Shown here: one piece after another, positions 24,219 to 32,350 of the stretch
Numbering within the stretch: position 1 is the stretch's first letter
Layout: every line of letters starts with the position of its first letter
DNA from: an uncultured Clostridia bacterium
Lineage (GTDB): Bacteria > Bacillota > Clostridia > Peptostreptococcales > Anaerovoracaceae
Assembly: GCA_934234035.1 (NCBI GenBank)
Contig: CAKQHH010000018.1
Coordinates: 1 to 32,543, forward strand
Direction: 5' to 3'
Length of the DNA: 32,543 nt
Position numbers and translations under genes: made by a program
Notes under the pieces: generated by a model
Databases searched by the model: none
Told to the model about the DNA's origin: nothing
What the model saw: the letters and a program-made list of their open reading frames with translations, nothing else

Positions 24219-24908
24219 ATGCAAGAATCATTCTACAAAACCCTAGGGCAGAAACTGAAAGCCGGCCGAAAAATGAAAGGAATTACATTGACGGAACTTG
24301 CGGAGGCCGTCCATCGCAGCCCCGCGTCCCTGTCCAAATACGAAAACGGTGAAGTGAACATCGCCATCGACTCTCTGGTGGAAATCTGTACCGCCTTAAA
24401 TATGGATATCTCGGAACTCCTTCCGGCCACGTACGTGGACCTGCAAAATGCGGATATCCTGAAATACAAAAAACATCTGATTGACCGGTTATACATCTAT
24501 TGGTACAACGGAGAGGAGAAGAGGGTGAAGAACGCCATGATTGAAAACTCCCATCCGTCCATGAAATCCAAGATTTACTTTGTGACGGATGCCGAGAACT
24601 CGGAATATCAATCGGATTTCATCTACCATGGAACCGTATCCTATTCCGATACCAGCATTACCTTCTACTACACCAACGAAGCGCCGCCCTTTGACAAGGT
24701 GTTCATCCGCATGCCGCTCCTTTTCCAAAAGGGCCGCCGCCAAAAGGGCATCATGTCCTGCATCTCCCTATACTACCAGGGAATTACCTTGAAAATTCTA
24801 GTCTCCCATGAACCCCTTACCGTCACCGACGAGATTCGCAACGAACTGCTGATGACCCCGGAGGAAATCAAGGAGTTGAAACGCACCAACATGTTGATTA
24901 TCAAGTAG
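24219..24908 (+). CDS. XRE-family regulator, copy 2
   Basis: 229 residues, same length and layout as the copy at 18283: HTH_3 at about 8-68 (TLTELAEAVHRSPASLSKYENG), then a ligand-sensing C-terminal part with LYIYWY and FYYTNE segments and the shared ending MLIIK. About 59 differences between the two, densest in the C-terminal part, which fits divergence in ligand while the recognition helix SPASLSKYE is unchanged. Divergent from the CocE-like hydrolase operon. Because the recognition helix is the same, each regulator may bind both modules' operators. Confidence 0.88.
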   Translation: MQESFYKTLGQKLKAGRKMKGITLTELAEAVHRSPASLSKYENGEVNIAIDSLVEICTALNMDISELLPATYVDLQNADILKYKKHLIDRLYIYWYNGEEKRVKNAMIENSHPSMKSKIYFVTDAENSEYQSDFIYHGTVSYSDTSITFYYTNEAPPFDKVFIRMPLLFQKGRRQKGIMSCISLYYQGITLKILVSHEPLTVTDEIRNELLMTPEEIKELKRTNMLIIK

Positions 24909-24914
24909 AAAAAT

Positions 24915-24949
24915 AGCGCACGAGAACCCTCTTCGGATTCCCGTGCGCT
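24915..24949. terminator. Bidirectional terminator between XRE 2 and psd
   Basis: AGCGCACG / CGTGCGCT with further pairing inside (GAA...TTC). TTTCGCTTT follows on the (+) strand and TATTTTT on the (-) strand; the genes converge here. Confidence 0.85.
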
Positions 24950-24972
24950 TTCGCTTTATTGTCCGTTTCCGG

Positions 24973-25779
24973 CTATCCCCTTCTGCCGACGGCTTCCCCC
25001 ATCTTCACTTCCGTCTCTTCACCGGCCCGGGTGGCTTCGAAGAATTTCTCCGTTACCGCAACGGTTCCCGGCTCCAGGAGCAGGATGATGGTCGAGCCGC
25101 CGTAAAGGAACCTCCCCTTCTCCTGTCCTCTCCGGACATCCGCCTCCTGATGGTAGTTGTCAATTTTTCCCACCAGCATGGCACCCACTTCCATCTGAAG
25201 CACATCGCCGAAGTTCTCGCTGCGGATGACCGTATACTCCCGCGCATTTTCCGTAAATACGGGAAGTTCCCGAAGTGCCACCGGACGGACCGTATGCAGC
25301 ACGCCCGGGATAAAAGTATTTTTCGTTTTGCGGCCGTTGTCCGGATAGGCGTAGCGGTGGTAATGATGCACGCACAGCCGGAAGACCAGGCAGGTGCCGT
25401 CCTCGTATTTTTTCGCCAACGCCTCGTCCCGAACCAGATCCCGGATGGAATACCGACTTCCTTTTACGGGAATCACCAGGGAGTCCGTAATGGGATAGGC
25501 GCTGAGGAGCCCGTCGCAAGGTGCCGGAAGCACTGCCGAATCCATGTTCACAGGCCGAAGTTCCGGACGAATGCGGCGACAGAAAAAGTCATTGAAACAA
25601 CCGTACTCCTCGTCCAGATAATCGTTCATATCGATGTTGTTTTTGCGGATGAAGCGAGGAATGATGGGACGGGAAATGGCGGAATCCATGAAGCGGCCCA
25701 CGAAGCGGGATAAGCCCGGGCGGGTCAGCAGCTTCAGGATGCATCGTCCCGGCATCGTCTGATATAAGAATTTCAGCAT
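24973..25779 (-). CDS. psd: Phosphatidylserine decarboxylase proenzyme
   Basis: 268 residues. The self-cleavage motif is GGST (227-230): cleavage before Ser229 gives the pyruvoyl group. The other triad members are Asp89 (PCDG) and a His of VHHYHR (138-142). NDFFCRRIRPELRP (63-76) is typical of the Bacillus/Clostridium form. The enzyme converts phosphatidylserine to phosphatidylethanolamine at the membrane. It is the last gene of the operon, 9 nt after pssA, which makes its substrate. The C-terminal tail after the cleavage site (about 40 residues) is the alpha subunit, complete. Confidence 0.95.
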   Translation of the reverse strand: MLKFLYQTMPGRCILKLLTRPGLSRFVGRFMDSAISRPIIPRFIRKNNIDMNDYLDEEYGCFNDFFCRRIRPELRPVNMDSAVLPAPCDGLLSAYPITDSLVIPVKGSRYSIRDLVRDEALAKKYEDGTCLVFRLCVHHYHRYAYPDNGRKTKNTFIPGVLHTVRPVALRELPVFTENAREYTVIRSENFGDVLQMEVGAMLVGKIDNYHQEADVRRGQEKGRFLYGGSTIILLLEPGTVAVTEKFFEATRAGEETEVKMGEAVGRRG

Positions 25780-25788
25780 ATCTCTTTT

Positions 25789-26490
25789 CTACCCCTCGTA
25801 ATACATCCATGTAGCAATCAGGATGATGAATTCAATGGCACCGATTCCTACCATTGCCAGAATGCCCTTGGTATCCGGCTTTTTCACCGGGATTTTGGAG
25901 ATGAACAGGAATCCCGTAACGGCCATGGCCAGGAAATAAATCCAGGTGATGTCTTTCGGCAGCACGTACTGGAACAGCAGCACCGTCGGGAAGATCAGCG
26001 CCGCGGAAGTAACCGGAAGACCTTCGTAATATTTGCGAACGCCCCCCTCCGTCTTCTGACGCTCTTCCTCTGCCACGTTAAAATAAGCCAGCCGAATCAG
26101 GGCGGCCAGGATGTACAGAATTATCACCGCATAGCAGATGAAGAAGTAGGGATGACTCAGCAATTTGTCCGCACCGGTGGGATCTCCCGCTTCGTAATTC
26201 TGCAGCACGACGCGCATCATGGCGCTGCCGATGCAGGCCGGAAGCACGCCGAAGCTCACCATATCCGCCAGGGAATCGATCTGAATTCCGAATTTCTTTT
26301 CCATCTCCGTGCGGTTCTTCTTGCTGCGCGCCACCTTTCCGTCGAAGGCATCACACAGTCCGCTGACCAGCAGAAAGAACACGCCGATGAAGGGATGGGC
26401 ATGGCTGTACAGGGAAATCATAATTCCCGTCCCGGCCGAAATCAGGGACAGGTATGTCAGCCACACCGTATAATTGTAAAATCCTATCAT
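25789..26490 (-). CDS. pssA: CDP-alcohol phosphatidyltransferase, phosphatidylserine synthase type
   Basis: 233 residues from the ATG at 26490, chosen because AAGGAG lies 9 nt upstream and the ATG overlaps the preceding stop (ATGA). The CDP-alcohol phosphotransferase motif is present in full: DG-x2-AR (CDAFDGKVARS), then G-x3-D-x3-D (FGIQIDSLAD). About six to seven helices. Because the next gene is psd, the alcohol is almost certainly serine. About 30 residues longer than minimal family members, through extra sequence in the loop with NYEAGDPTGADKL. Confidence 0.92.
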   Translation of the reverse strand: MIGFYNYTVWLTYLSLISAGTGIMISLYSHAHPFIGVFFLLVSGLCDAFDGKVARSKKNRTEMEKKFGIQIDSLADMVSFGVLPACIGSAMMRVVLQNYEAGDPTGADKLLSHPYFFICYAVIILYILAALIRLAYFNVAEEERQKTEGGVRKYYEGLPVTSAALIFPTVLLFQYVLPKDITWIYFLAMAVTGFLFISKIPVKKPDTKGILAMVGIGAIEFIILIATWMYYEG

Positions 26491-27518
26491 TTTCTCAAAC
26501 TCCTTTTTCTTCCCATAAAATACCCTGCCAGCACGATCAGTGCACTGGTAATAATGCATACGTAGAAGGAACAGCCCCGGCACAGCATCTCGATGGATGC
26601 CGCATCCCGGCCCAGAATCTCTCCGAATCCGTCCAGCATCAGGTAGTCCGCACCGCCCATTCCGCCCGGAATCGGGATGCTGTTGGATCCCAGCGCGGTA
26701 AAGGCCTGAACCACAAATCCTTCCACGGAAGTTCGAAGCCCTTCTCCCAGCGCCATAAAAATCATAAACGTCACGCCGATCTGGGACAGCCGCTGCAGCA
26801 GATTGATGATAAAAATACGAATCAGCATCCGCCCGTGTCCGGCGATTTCATCGGAACACTGTTGGTATTCCGCCATTTTCTTTTTCAGTTTCGCCTGCTT
26901 CTTCGTGAGGTTGCTCAGGAGCTTCCGCTTTCCCAGCATCTCCATCACCCGGTCACAGAGCCGGTACAAGATTTCTCCCCGGCGAAGCAGCATGTAGAAC
27001 AGCATGGACAGTCCCGTCATGATGAACCAGCCCACGACGATCAAAATTCTGGAGAACAGGGACATTCTCCGGAACAGATTGAAGTGAAACAGCACGGACA
27101 GGCTGCCAATGGTCAGCGTCGCCAAGGTGTACATTACCAAATTAATCAGCAATGCGGTGGTGCATGCCGGGAAGGTCATTCCGTCCCGAAGCATGAAGAA
27201 CATGCTGGCCGGCTGTCCGCCGGAGGCGGAAGGAGTGATGGCGGAAAAAAAGACGTCCGCCGCCCCGTACACCGTCCCCTGCCGTTTCGCACTTTGGTAT
27301 CCCAGCGTCCGACAGATGTGCACCAGCGCATATCCTTCAAACCAGATGTAGCCGAACATGCACAGCAAGCCGGCCGCCAGCCACAGCTTGTTCGCACGGC
27401 TCAGATACGCCATCATGGTATCCAAGGAAAACTCCTTGCTTCCCGATGCAATCATCATTATCGTCAGTATAGCAATTCCCAGAGAAAGGAAACCCCACAC
27501 TACTTTCTTTTTGTTCAT
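26487..27518 (-). CDS. YbhN/AglD-like (MprF flippase domain) membrane protein
   Basis: 343 residues, about eight helices. Family marks: SAITPSASGGQPASM (about 91-105) and NSIPIPGGMGGADYL (about 287-301), the repeated P-x-G-G motifs of lysylphosphatidylglycerol synthase transmembrane domains. A basic coiled stretch (KKQAKLKKKMAEYQ) lies in a central cytoplasmic loop. It lacks the aminoacyl-transferase domain of MprF, so it corresponds to the lipid-moving half only. Overlaps both neighbours by 4 nt (ATGA). In an operon with PS synthase and PS decarboxylase it may move a phospholipid between leaflets; that function is inference. Confidence 0.85.
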   Translation of the reverse strand: MNKKKVVWGFLSLGIAILTIMMIASGSKEFSLDTMMAYLSRANKLWLAAGLLCMFGYIWFEGYALVHICRTLGYQSAKRQGTVYGAADVFFSAITPSASGGQPASMFFMLRDGMTFPACTTALLINLVMYTLATLTIGSLSVLFHFNLFRRMSLFSRILIVVGWFIMTGLSMLFYMLLRRGEILYRLCDRVMEMLGKRKLLSNLTKKQAKLKKKMAEYQQCSDEIAGHGRMLIRIFIINLLQRLSQIGVTFMIFMALGEGLRTSVEGFVVQAFTALGSNSIPIPGGMGGADYLMLDGFGEILGRDAASIEMLCRGCSFYVCIITSALIVLAGYFMGRKRSLRK

Positions 27519-28162
27519 ACAGTTGCACCCTCTCTTTGAACATACAGTTTATGCGCCAACAGGAGCCCCATTTCTCCCGCGGCAATTGCGCCCGCCACGT
27601 CCAGCAGCACGTGCTGTTTCAGCAGCTGGGTGGACGCGAAAATCATTATCGTTGCTGCCGCCGCCACATTCCGATACCGGGGCGGCGCCTTCTTCATCTT
27701 CCGCGCACTGCGAAAGCAAATCCAGCTTTCCAGACAGTGGATGGACGGAAACAAATTGTCCGGCGAATCGATTCGGTACAGCAGCGCCACCAACTGTTCC
27801 CAGAAGGACCCGTCGGCATCGATGACCGGCCGCACCAGGGTGGTGGGGAACACCACGAAACAGATGAGGCAAATTGTTTTCGCAATCATCTCTCCAATCA
27901 GATAAATGCGGCACATCTCCCGGCTCTCCCGGGCAATGAGAATAAATCCATAGACCCAGAAGGGAAACGCCAAAAAGTAAACTACAATCCAGTGCGGGCA
28001 GAATGGAATCATCCGATCCACCGCCAGCTGGATGGAATGGTGTTTCATCCCGGAGGTGAACAGGCGAGTTCCGAAATACGTTATGCAGTTTAAAATAACC
28101 ACCGCCGTCAGCAATCCCCAGGAGTACTCCGGCGCAATTTTTTTCAGTTTCTCTTTTATCAT
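27515..28162 (-). CDS. PAP2-family membrane phosphatase
   Basis: 215 residues, about six helices. Two of the acid phosphatase motifs are plain: PSIH (139-142) and S-T-x5-H-x3-D (Ser177, His184, Asp188); the first (KxxxxxxRP) may be represented by KTICLICFVVFPTTLVRP (94-112), ending in Arg111-Pro112. Such enzymes remove phosphate from phosphatidic acid, PGP or undecaprenyl diphosphate on the outer face. First gene of the lipid operon; the start ATG has only a weak ribosome site. Its stop overlaps the start of the YbhN-like gene. Confidence 0.88.
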   Translation of the reverse strand: MIKEKLKKIAPEYSWGLLTAVVILNCITYFGTRLFTSGMKHHSIQLAVDRMIPFCPHWIVVYFLAFPFWVYGFILIARESREMCRIYLIGEMIAKTICLICFVVFPTTLVRPVIDADGSFWEQLVALLYRIDSPDNLFPSIHCLESWICFRSARKMKKAPPRYRNVAAAATIMIFASTQLLKQHVLLDVAGAIAAGEMGLLLAHKLYVQREGATV

Positions 28163-28200
28163 GACAAATATCTTCAGAATTACTTTTCCGCAATGATGTA

Positions 28201-28270
28201 ATTATATATATAATCCGCTTTTGTTTCAACCATTCCCGCAAATCCTAAAGAAATCTTAATAATTATTAAG
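28201..28270 (-). promoter_or_regulatory. Promoter of the lipid operon with upstream CTTAAG-like boxes
   Basis: TTGAAA (28229-28224), 17 nt, TATAAT (28206-28201) on the (-) strand: a near-consensus promoter. Upstream, 28244-28261 (CCTAAAGAAATCTTAATA) matches the motif at 5050-5067 in all but two positions, and 28255-28270 is the perfect palindrome CTTAATAATTATTAAG. Confidence 0.75.
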
Positions 28271-28297
28271 AAATTCCGATTTTTCCCGCTATCTAAA

Positions 28298-28321
28298 ACT
28301 CACCGGACGCTGCCGGTGAGT
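28298..28321. terminator. Terminator of feoB
   Basis: ACTCACCGG, 6-nt loop, CCGGTGAGT. On the (-) strand it is followed by TTTTAG and preceded by an A run; on the (+) strand GTTTTTTTG follows. It separates feoB from the lipid operon promoter. Confidence 0.85.
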
Positions 28322-28333
28322 GTTTTTTTGTTT

Positions 28334-30682
28334 TTACAGAATAATGCTTCCAATCAGATACACCGCCCACGCAACGAGCCAGGCCACGACGCACTGGAAG
28401 ATGACCATGAGTATGGCGGCTCCTCGGCCCTGCTCCTTCCGAATGGTGGCCACCGCCGCAATGCACGGGGTGTACAGCAGGCAGAACACCATGAAGGTGA
28501 ATGCCGCCAGCGGCGTGATGGCCGAACGAACGGCTGCGGTTCCGCCGTATACCACCGCCATCATGGATACCACGCTTTCCTTCGCCAGGAATCCGGAAAT
28601 CAAGGCGGTTACCATCTGCCAGTTTCCAAAGCCCAGCGGGATGAACAGCGGTGCCAGGAATCCCGCCAGTGCCGCCAGCATGCTGGACTGCGGGTCCGAA
28701 ACCATGTTCATGGAGAAGTTGAAGTTCTGCAGGAACCACACCACAATGGTGCCGATAAAGATGACGGAGAACGCCCGCTGCAGGAAGTCCTTCGCCTTGT
28801 CCCACATGAGCTGCAGAACGCTCTTCGCCCCCGGCATCCGGTAGTTCGGCAGCTCCATGACGAAAGGAACCGCTTCCCCTTTGAACACCGTGTTTTTGCC
28901 GATGAGGGCAATCAATATGGCCATGAGAATTCCGATAAAATACATCGAAATCATCACCGGCGCCGCATACTTCGGGAAGAACGCGTTGGCAAAGAATGCG
29001 TAAATCGGCATCTTTGCGGAACAGCTCATAAAAGGAATCAGCAGCAGCGTCATCTTCCGGTCCCGCTCCGACGGCAGGGTGCGGGAAGACATGATAGCGG
29101 GAACGCTGCAGCCGAAGCCCACCAGCATCGGCACGATACTGCGCCCGGAGAGTCCCACCCGGCGCAGAAGTTTATCCATAAAGAAGGCCACCCGCGCCAT
29201 GTACCCGCTGTCTTCCAGCAGGGACAGGAACAGGTACAACACCACCACAATCGGCACAAAGGACAGCACCGAACCCACGCCGGTAAAAACACCATCGATG
29301 ATCAGCGAATGAATCGGCGTCGCCACGTCCATGGCGGTGAGCCACTGATCCGTCCAGTGGGTGACTATTTGAATCCCTTCATCCAGCAGGTTCTGGAAAA
29401 AGGCCCCGATGACGTTAAAGGTGAGCCAGAACACCAGCCCCATGATGGCCACGAAAGCCGGAATGGCGGTCCACTTGCCGGTGAGGAAGCTGTCCAATTT
29501 CTGGCTTCGAATCCGCTCCTTGCTTTCCTTCGGTTTAATCACCGTCTGATGGCACAGCCGGCGAATAAAGGTATATCGCATATCCGCCATGGCGGCGCTG
29601 CGGTCCATGCCGCACTCCTCTTCCATCTGGCGAGTGATTTTCTCCACCATTTCCTCTTCGTTCTCTGTAAGCGCCAGCGCCTTCGTTACCAGCGGGTCCC
29701 CTTCAATCAGCTTCGTGACCGCAAACCGAACCGGAATGCCGGCCGCCTCTGCGTGATCCCCCACCAGACTCATGATTCCGTGAATCGCCCGGTGCACGGC
29801 ACCGTTGTGATCCTTCGGATTGCAGAAATCCACTCGGCCGTGAGTCTCACCCAGACGCGCGATGCGCACGGCGTGCTCGGCCAGCTCCTCCACCCCTTGG
29901 TTTTTCGCCGCCGAGGTTGGAATGACCGGCACCTGAAGGATTTCTTCCATCTCATTGATCAGCACCGAACCGCCGTTTCCCGTCATCTCATCCATCATGT
30001 TCAGGGCGATGACGATGGGAACGTTCAGCTCCAGCAGCTGCATGGTGAGATACAGGTTTCGCTCAATATTGGTCGCATCGATGATGTTGATAATCGCCGA
30101 TGGTTTCTCTTCCAGAATAAACTGTCGGGAGACGATTTCCTCGCTGGTGTACGGGGAAAGGGAGTAGATGCCCGGCAAATCCACCACTTCCGTGCCGGGA
30201 TATCCTTTAATCACCCCACTCTTCCGATCCACTGTTACCCCCGGGAAGTTTCCGACGTGCTGATTGGACCCGGTCAGTTGGTTGAACAGGGTGGTTTTAC
30301 CGCAGTTCTGGTTTCCCGCCAAGGCGAAAACGATATGCTCTTCCGTCGCCTCCCGATCTCGGTCTCGGCCTCTGCCCTCTTCACCGATTCCCGGGTGGGG
30401 AATGTCCTTGCTGGGCTGAATGGGTTCCAGTACTTCCCCTCGGCCGCCGGGGTGCTCGTGCACGTTGGTGATATCAATCCGCGCCGCATCCGCCAACCGC
30501 AGGGTCAGAGAGTAGCCGGATACCATCAATTCCATAGGATCGCCCATGGGCGCGTACTTAATCAGGGTGACTTCAATTCCGGGAATCAATCCCATATCCA
30601 AAAAATGCTGCCGAAGGGCCCCCTCGCCTCCCACAGCCGATATTACTGCAGACTGTCCGATTTCTAAATCGCAAATCGTCAT
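28334..30682 (-). CDS. feoB: Ferrous iron transporter, FeoA-FeoB fusion
   Basis: 782 residues. Residues 1-75 form a FeoA-type SH3-like domain (LRQHFLDMGLIPG...VTLIKYAPMGDP), followed by a charged linker (about 76-115, EEGRGRDRDRE). The FeoB G domain has G1 GNQNCGKT (123-130), the G2 Thr in FPGVTVD, G3 DLPG, G4 NMMDE and G5 TSA; NFeoB helices follow. The membrane part has the two Gate motifs (SFVPIVVVLYLFLSLLEDSGYMAR; CSAKMPIYAFF; CLLYTPCIAA with the conserved Cys). The ATG has AGGAGG upstream. The protein takes up Fe2+ under anaerobic conditions; no separate FeoA or FeoC gene is nearby. I saw no convincing Fur box. Confidence 0.95.
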   Translation of the reverse strand: MTICDLEIGQSAVISAVGGEGALRQHFLDMGLIPGIEVTLIKYAPMGDPMELMVSGYSLTLRLADAARIDITNVHEHPGGRGEVLEPIQPSKDIPHPGIGEEGRGRDRDREATEEHIVFALAGNQNCGKTTLFNQLTGSNQHVGNFPGVTVDRKSGVIKGYPGTEVVDLPGIYSLSPYTSEEIVSRQFILEEKPSAIINIIDATNIERNLYLTMQLLELNVPIVIALNMMDEMTGNGGSVLINEMEEILQVPVIPTSAAKNQGVEELAEHAVRIARLGETHGRVDFCNPKDHNGAVHRAIHGIMSLVGDHAEAAGIPVRFAVTKLIEGDPLVTKALALTENEEEMVEKITRQMEEECGMDRSAAMADMRYTFIRRLCHQTVIKPKESKERIRSQKLDSFLTGKWTAIPAFVAIMGLVFWLTFNVIGAFFQNLLDEGIQIVTHWTDQWLTAMDVATPIHSLIIDGVFTGVGSVLSFVPIVVVLYLFLSLLEDSGYMARVAFFMDKLLRRVGLSGRSIVPMLVGFGCSVPAIMSSRTLPSERDRKMTLLLIPFMSCSAKMPIYAFFANAFFPKYAAPVMISMYFIGILMAILIALIGKNTVFKGEAVPFVMELPNYRMPGAKSVLQLMWDKAKDFLQRAFSVIFIGTIVVWFLQNFNFSMNMVSDPQSSMLAALAGFLAPLFIPLGFGNWQMVTALISGFLAKESVVSMMAVVYGGTAAVRSAITPLAAFTFMVFCLLYTPCIAAVATIRKEQGRGAAILMVIFQCVVAWLVAWAVYLIGSIIL

Positions 30683-30721
30683 ACAATCTTCCTCCTACTT
30701 TACACTAAAAACACTTCCCCT

Positions 30722-30747
30722 ATAATACCACATTTTCCGTCCAATCG
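30722..30747 (-). promoter_or_regulatory. Probable feoB promoter
   Basis: TGGTATTAT on the (-) strand (-10 at 30727-30722) is an extended -10 about 40 nt before the start codon. No good -35 is found at 17 nt, so the call rests on the -10 alone. Confidence 0.45.
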
Positions 30748-30832
30748 TGTCTTTTATCCCAATGAAACTTTGTTTTTCTTCCTGTTTTTTCCAAATTTCT
30801 TCTTCCTTCTCATCATCATACACAGCTATATG

Positions 30833-30923
30833 AAAAACCTGCATCCGGGCAGCAATCTTGGCTTGCCAATGGGGCTCGCGGAGCCCTATCGGCAAGCGGT
30901 TGCGGACCGGATGCAGGTTTTTT
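30833..30923. ncRNA. Structured hairpin element, copy 1 (terminator-like, between feoB and alr)
   Basis: Outer stem CCTGCATCCGG (30838-30848) / CCGGATGCAGG (30907-30917) with A run before and T6 after. Inside, GCAATCTTGGCTTGC (30852-30866) and GCAAGCGGTTGC (30892-30903) form two short stems around an asymmetric internal loop, then a GGGCTC/GAGCCC apical stem. Its reverse complement aligns end to end with 32227-32314. It lies between divergent genes, where no terminator is expected. Confidence 0.7.
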
Positions 30924-30933
30924 ATCCCGTCAC

Positions 30934-30962
30934 TTGAAGACCCGGTATTCCCGTGCTAGAAT
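30934..30962 (+). promoter_or_regulatory. alr promoter
   Basis: TTGAAG (30934-30939), 17 nt, TAGAAT (30957-30962) with TGC extension. It lies just after the structured element and about 92 nt before the alr start. Confidence 0.65.
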
Positions 30963-31054
30963 ATTTTGTTGTTGAGTGCTCCCGATTTGTGGGAACGATC
31001 GGAAGTGCCCTGGCGAAAAAAATATTTTTTTATATGATTCACAGGAGCAAAAAT

Positions 31055-32224
31055 ATGAAATCAACATTGAAGCGGACGTGGGCGGAAATCGATCTGGACG
31101 CCCTCACATATAATTATCACACGATTCGGAAACACATTGGACCGGATGTGCGCTTCCTGGGCGTGGTGAAGGCGGATGCCTACGGCCACGGATCCCTGCA
31201 GGTGGCCACGAAGCTGCAGGAACTGGGGGCGGATTACCTGGCGGTGAGCAGCATCGACGAGGCTTTGGAGCTTCGCTTCAACGGCATCACCATGCCGATT
31301 CTGATTCTGGGACACACGCCGAAGGAGCAGGTGGATCGGCTGATCTGCTTTAACATCACCCAGGCGGTAACCTGCGAGGCCAAGGCGCTGGAGTACAGCG
31401 AGGAGGCGGTGAAATACGGCGGCACCCTGAAAGTTCACATCAAGGTGGATACGGGCATGTCCCGGCTGGGATACCTCTGCGAGGGGGATTATTTTCAGCA
31501 CGGGGTGGACGGCATCGTTCATGCCTGCACCCTTCCGGGCTTGGATGCGGAAGGCATCTTTACGCATTTTGCGGTGGCGGATGAAGAAGGTGCGGAAGAT
31601 CTGGAATACACCCGGCACCAGTTTCAGCTGTTCACCGATGTGATTCGCAGTGCGGAAGAAAAATGGGGGCATGAATTCCGGATTCGCCACTGTGCCAATA
31701 CCGGAGCCACGGCAAAATACCCGGAAACCTATCTGGACATGGTTCGCCCGGGTCTGCTGCTGTACGGATACGGAGACTATGCGAAGCAGCTGGGACTTCG
31801 CCCGGTAATGTCCCTGAAGACCGTTGTCAGCACCATCAAAATCTACCCGGCCGGCACCCACATCAGCTACGGCGGAATTTACGAGACCACCCGGTCCACG
31901 CGAATCGGCGTGGTGCCTTACGGATATGCGGACGGCTTCCTGCGCTGCCTTTCCAACCGCTACGCCCTGATGACGGCGGAAGGTCCGGCACCGGTGCGGG
32001 GCAAAATCTGCATGGACATGTGCATGATTGATCTTTCCGATGCGCCCGGCGTAGACGTGGGCGACGAGGTGACCATCTTCGGCCCGAACAATTCCCTGGA
32101 GCACATGGCGGAAATGGCAGGCACCATCCCGTACGAGCTGACCTGCAGCGTGAGCAAGCGGGTTCCCCGTCTCTTTATCGAGAACGGGCAGGTGATTTCC
32201 AAGGAACTGCTGTTAAGAATGTAA
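31055..32224 (+). CDS. alr: Alanine racemase
   Basis: 389 residues from the ATG at 31055 (AGGAG 7 nt upstream); 34 in-frame codons upstream lack a ribosome site and family similarity. Lys39 in VVKADAYGHG binds pyridoxal phosphate; the opposite catalytic Tyr is in HISYGGIY (about 270). HFAVADEE, RPGLLLYGY and KICMDMCMIDL are other conserved family segments. The enzyme makes D-alanine for peptidoglycan and teichoic acid. Transcribed alone between two structured elements. Only alanine specificity versus other amino acids is open. Confidence 0.96.
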   Translation: MKSTLKRTWAEIDLDALTYNYHTIRKHIGPDVRFLGVVKADAYGHGSLQVATKLQELGADYLAVSSIDEALELRFNGITMPILILGHTPKEQVDRLICFNITQAVTCEAKALEYSEEAVKYGGTLKVHIKVDTGMSRLGYLCEGDYFQHGVDGIVHACTLPGLDAEGIFTHFAVADEEGAEDLEYTRHQFQLFTDVIRSAEEKWGHEFRIRHCANTGATAKYPETYLDMVRPGLLLYGYGDYAKQLGLRPVMSLKTVVSTIKIYPAGTHISYGGIYETTRSTRIGVVPYGYADGFLRCLSNRYALMTAEGPAPVRGKICMDMCMIDLSDAPGVDVGDEVTIFGPNNSLEHMAEMAGTIPYELTCSVSKRVPRLFIENGQVISKELLLRM

Positions 32225-32226
32225 GC

Positions 32227-32314
32227 AAAAAACTGCATGTGGTGGGCAACCGCTTGCAGTTGGGCTCGAAACGCCCAACTGCAAGCCAAGATTGCCTCCC
32301 ACATGCAGTTTTTT
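32227..32314 (+). terminator. alr terminator, structured hairpin element copy 2
   Basis: Begins 3 nt after the alr stop. Outer stem CTGCATGTGG (32233-32242) / CCACATGCAG (32299-32308), preceded by A6 and followed by T6. Inner part: GCAACCGCTTGC (32246-32257), apical stem AGTTGGGC/GCCCAACT, then GCAAGCCAAGATTGC (32281-32295). The inner internal-loop sequences are the same as in the reverse complement of 30833-30923, while the outer and apical stems changed on both sides. Confidence 0.85.
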
Positions 32315-32350
32315 ATAGGGAGAATGTGGGCCGGCCGCCAGCGGCGGGTG

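Noticed and set aside
28316..30667. 783-codon frame opposite to feoB
   Set aside because: Antisense shadow; very rich in His, Arg and Gln, as expected from reversed membrane-protein codons.
30683..30780. Fur box at the feoB promoter
   Set aside because: I looked for a GATAATNATTATC-like palindrome and saw none convincing.
30695..30895. 66-codon (-) frame between feoB and alr
   Set aside because: It overlaps the structured hairpin element and the feoB promoter, and has no ribosome site.
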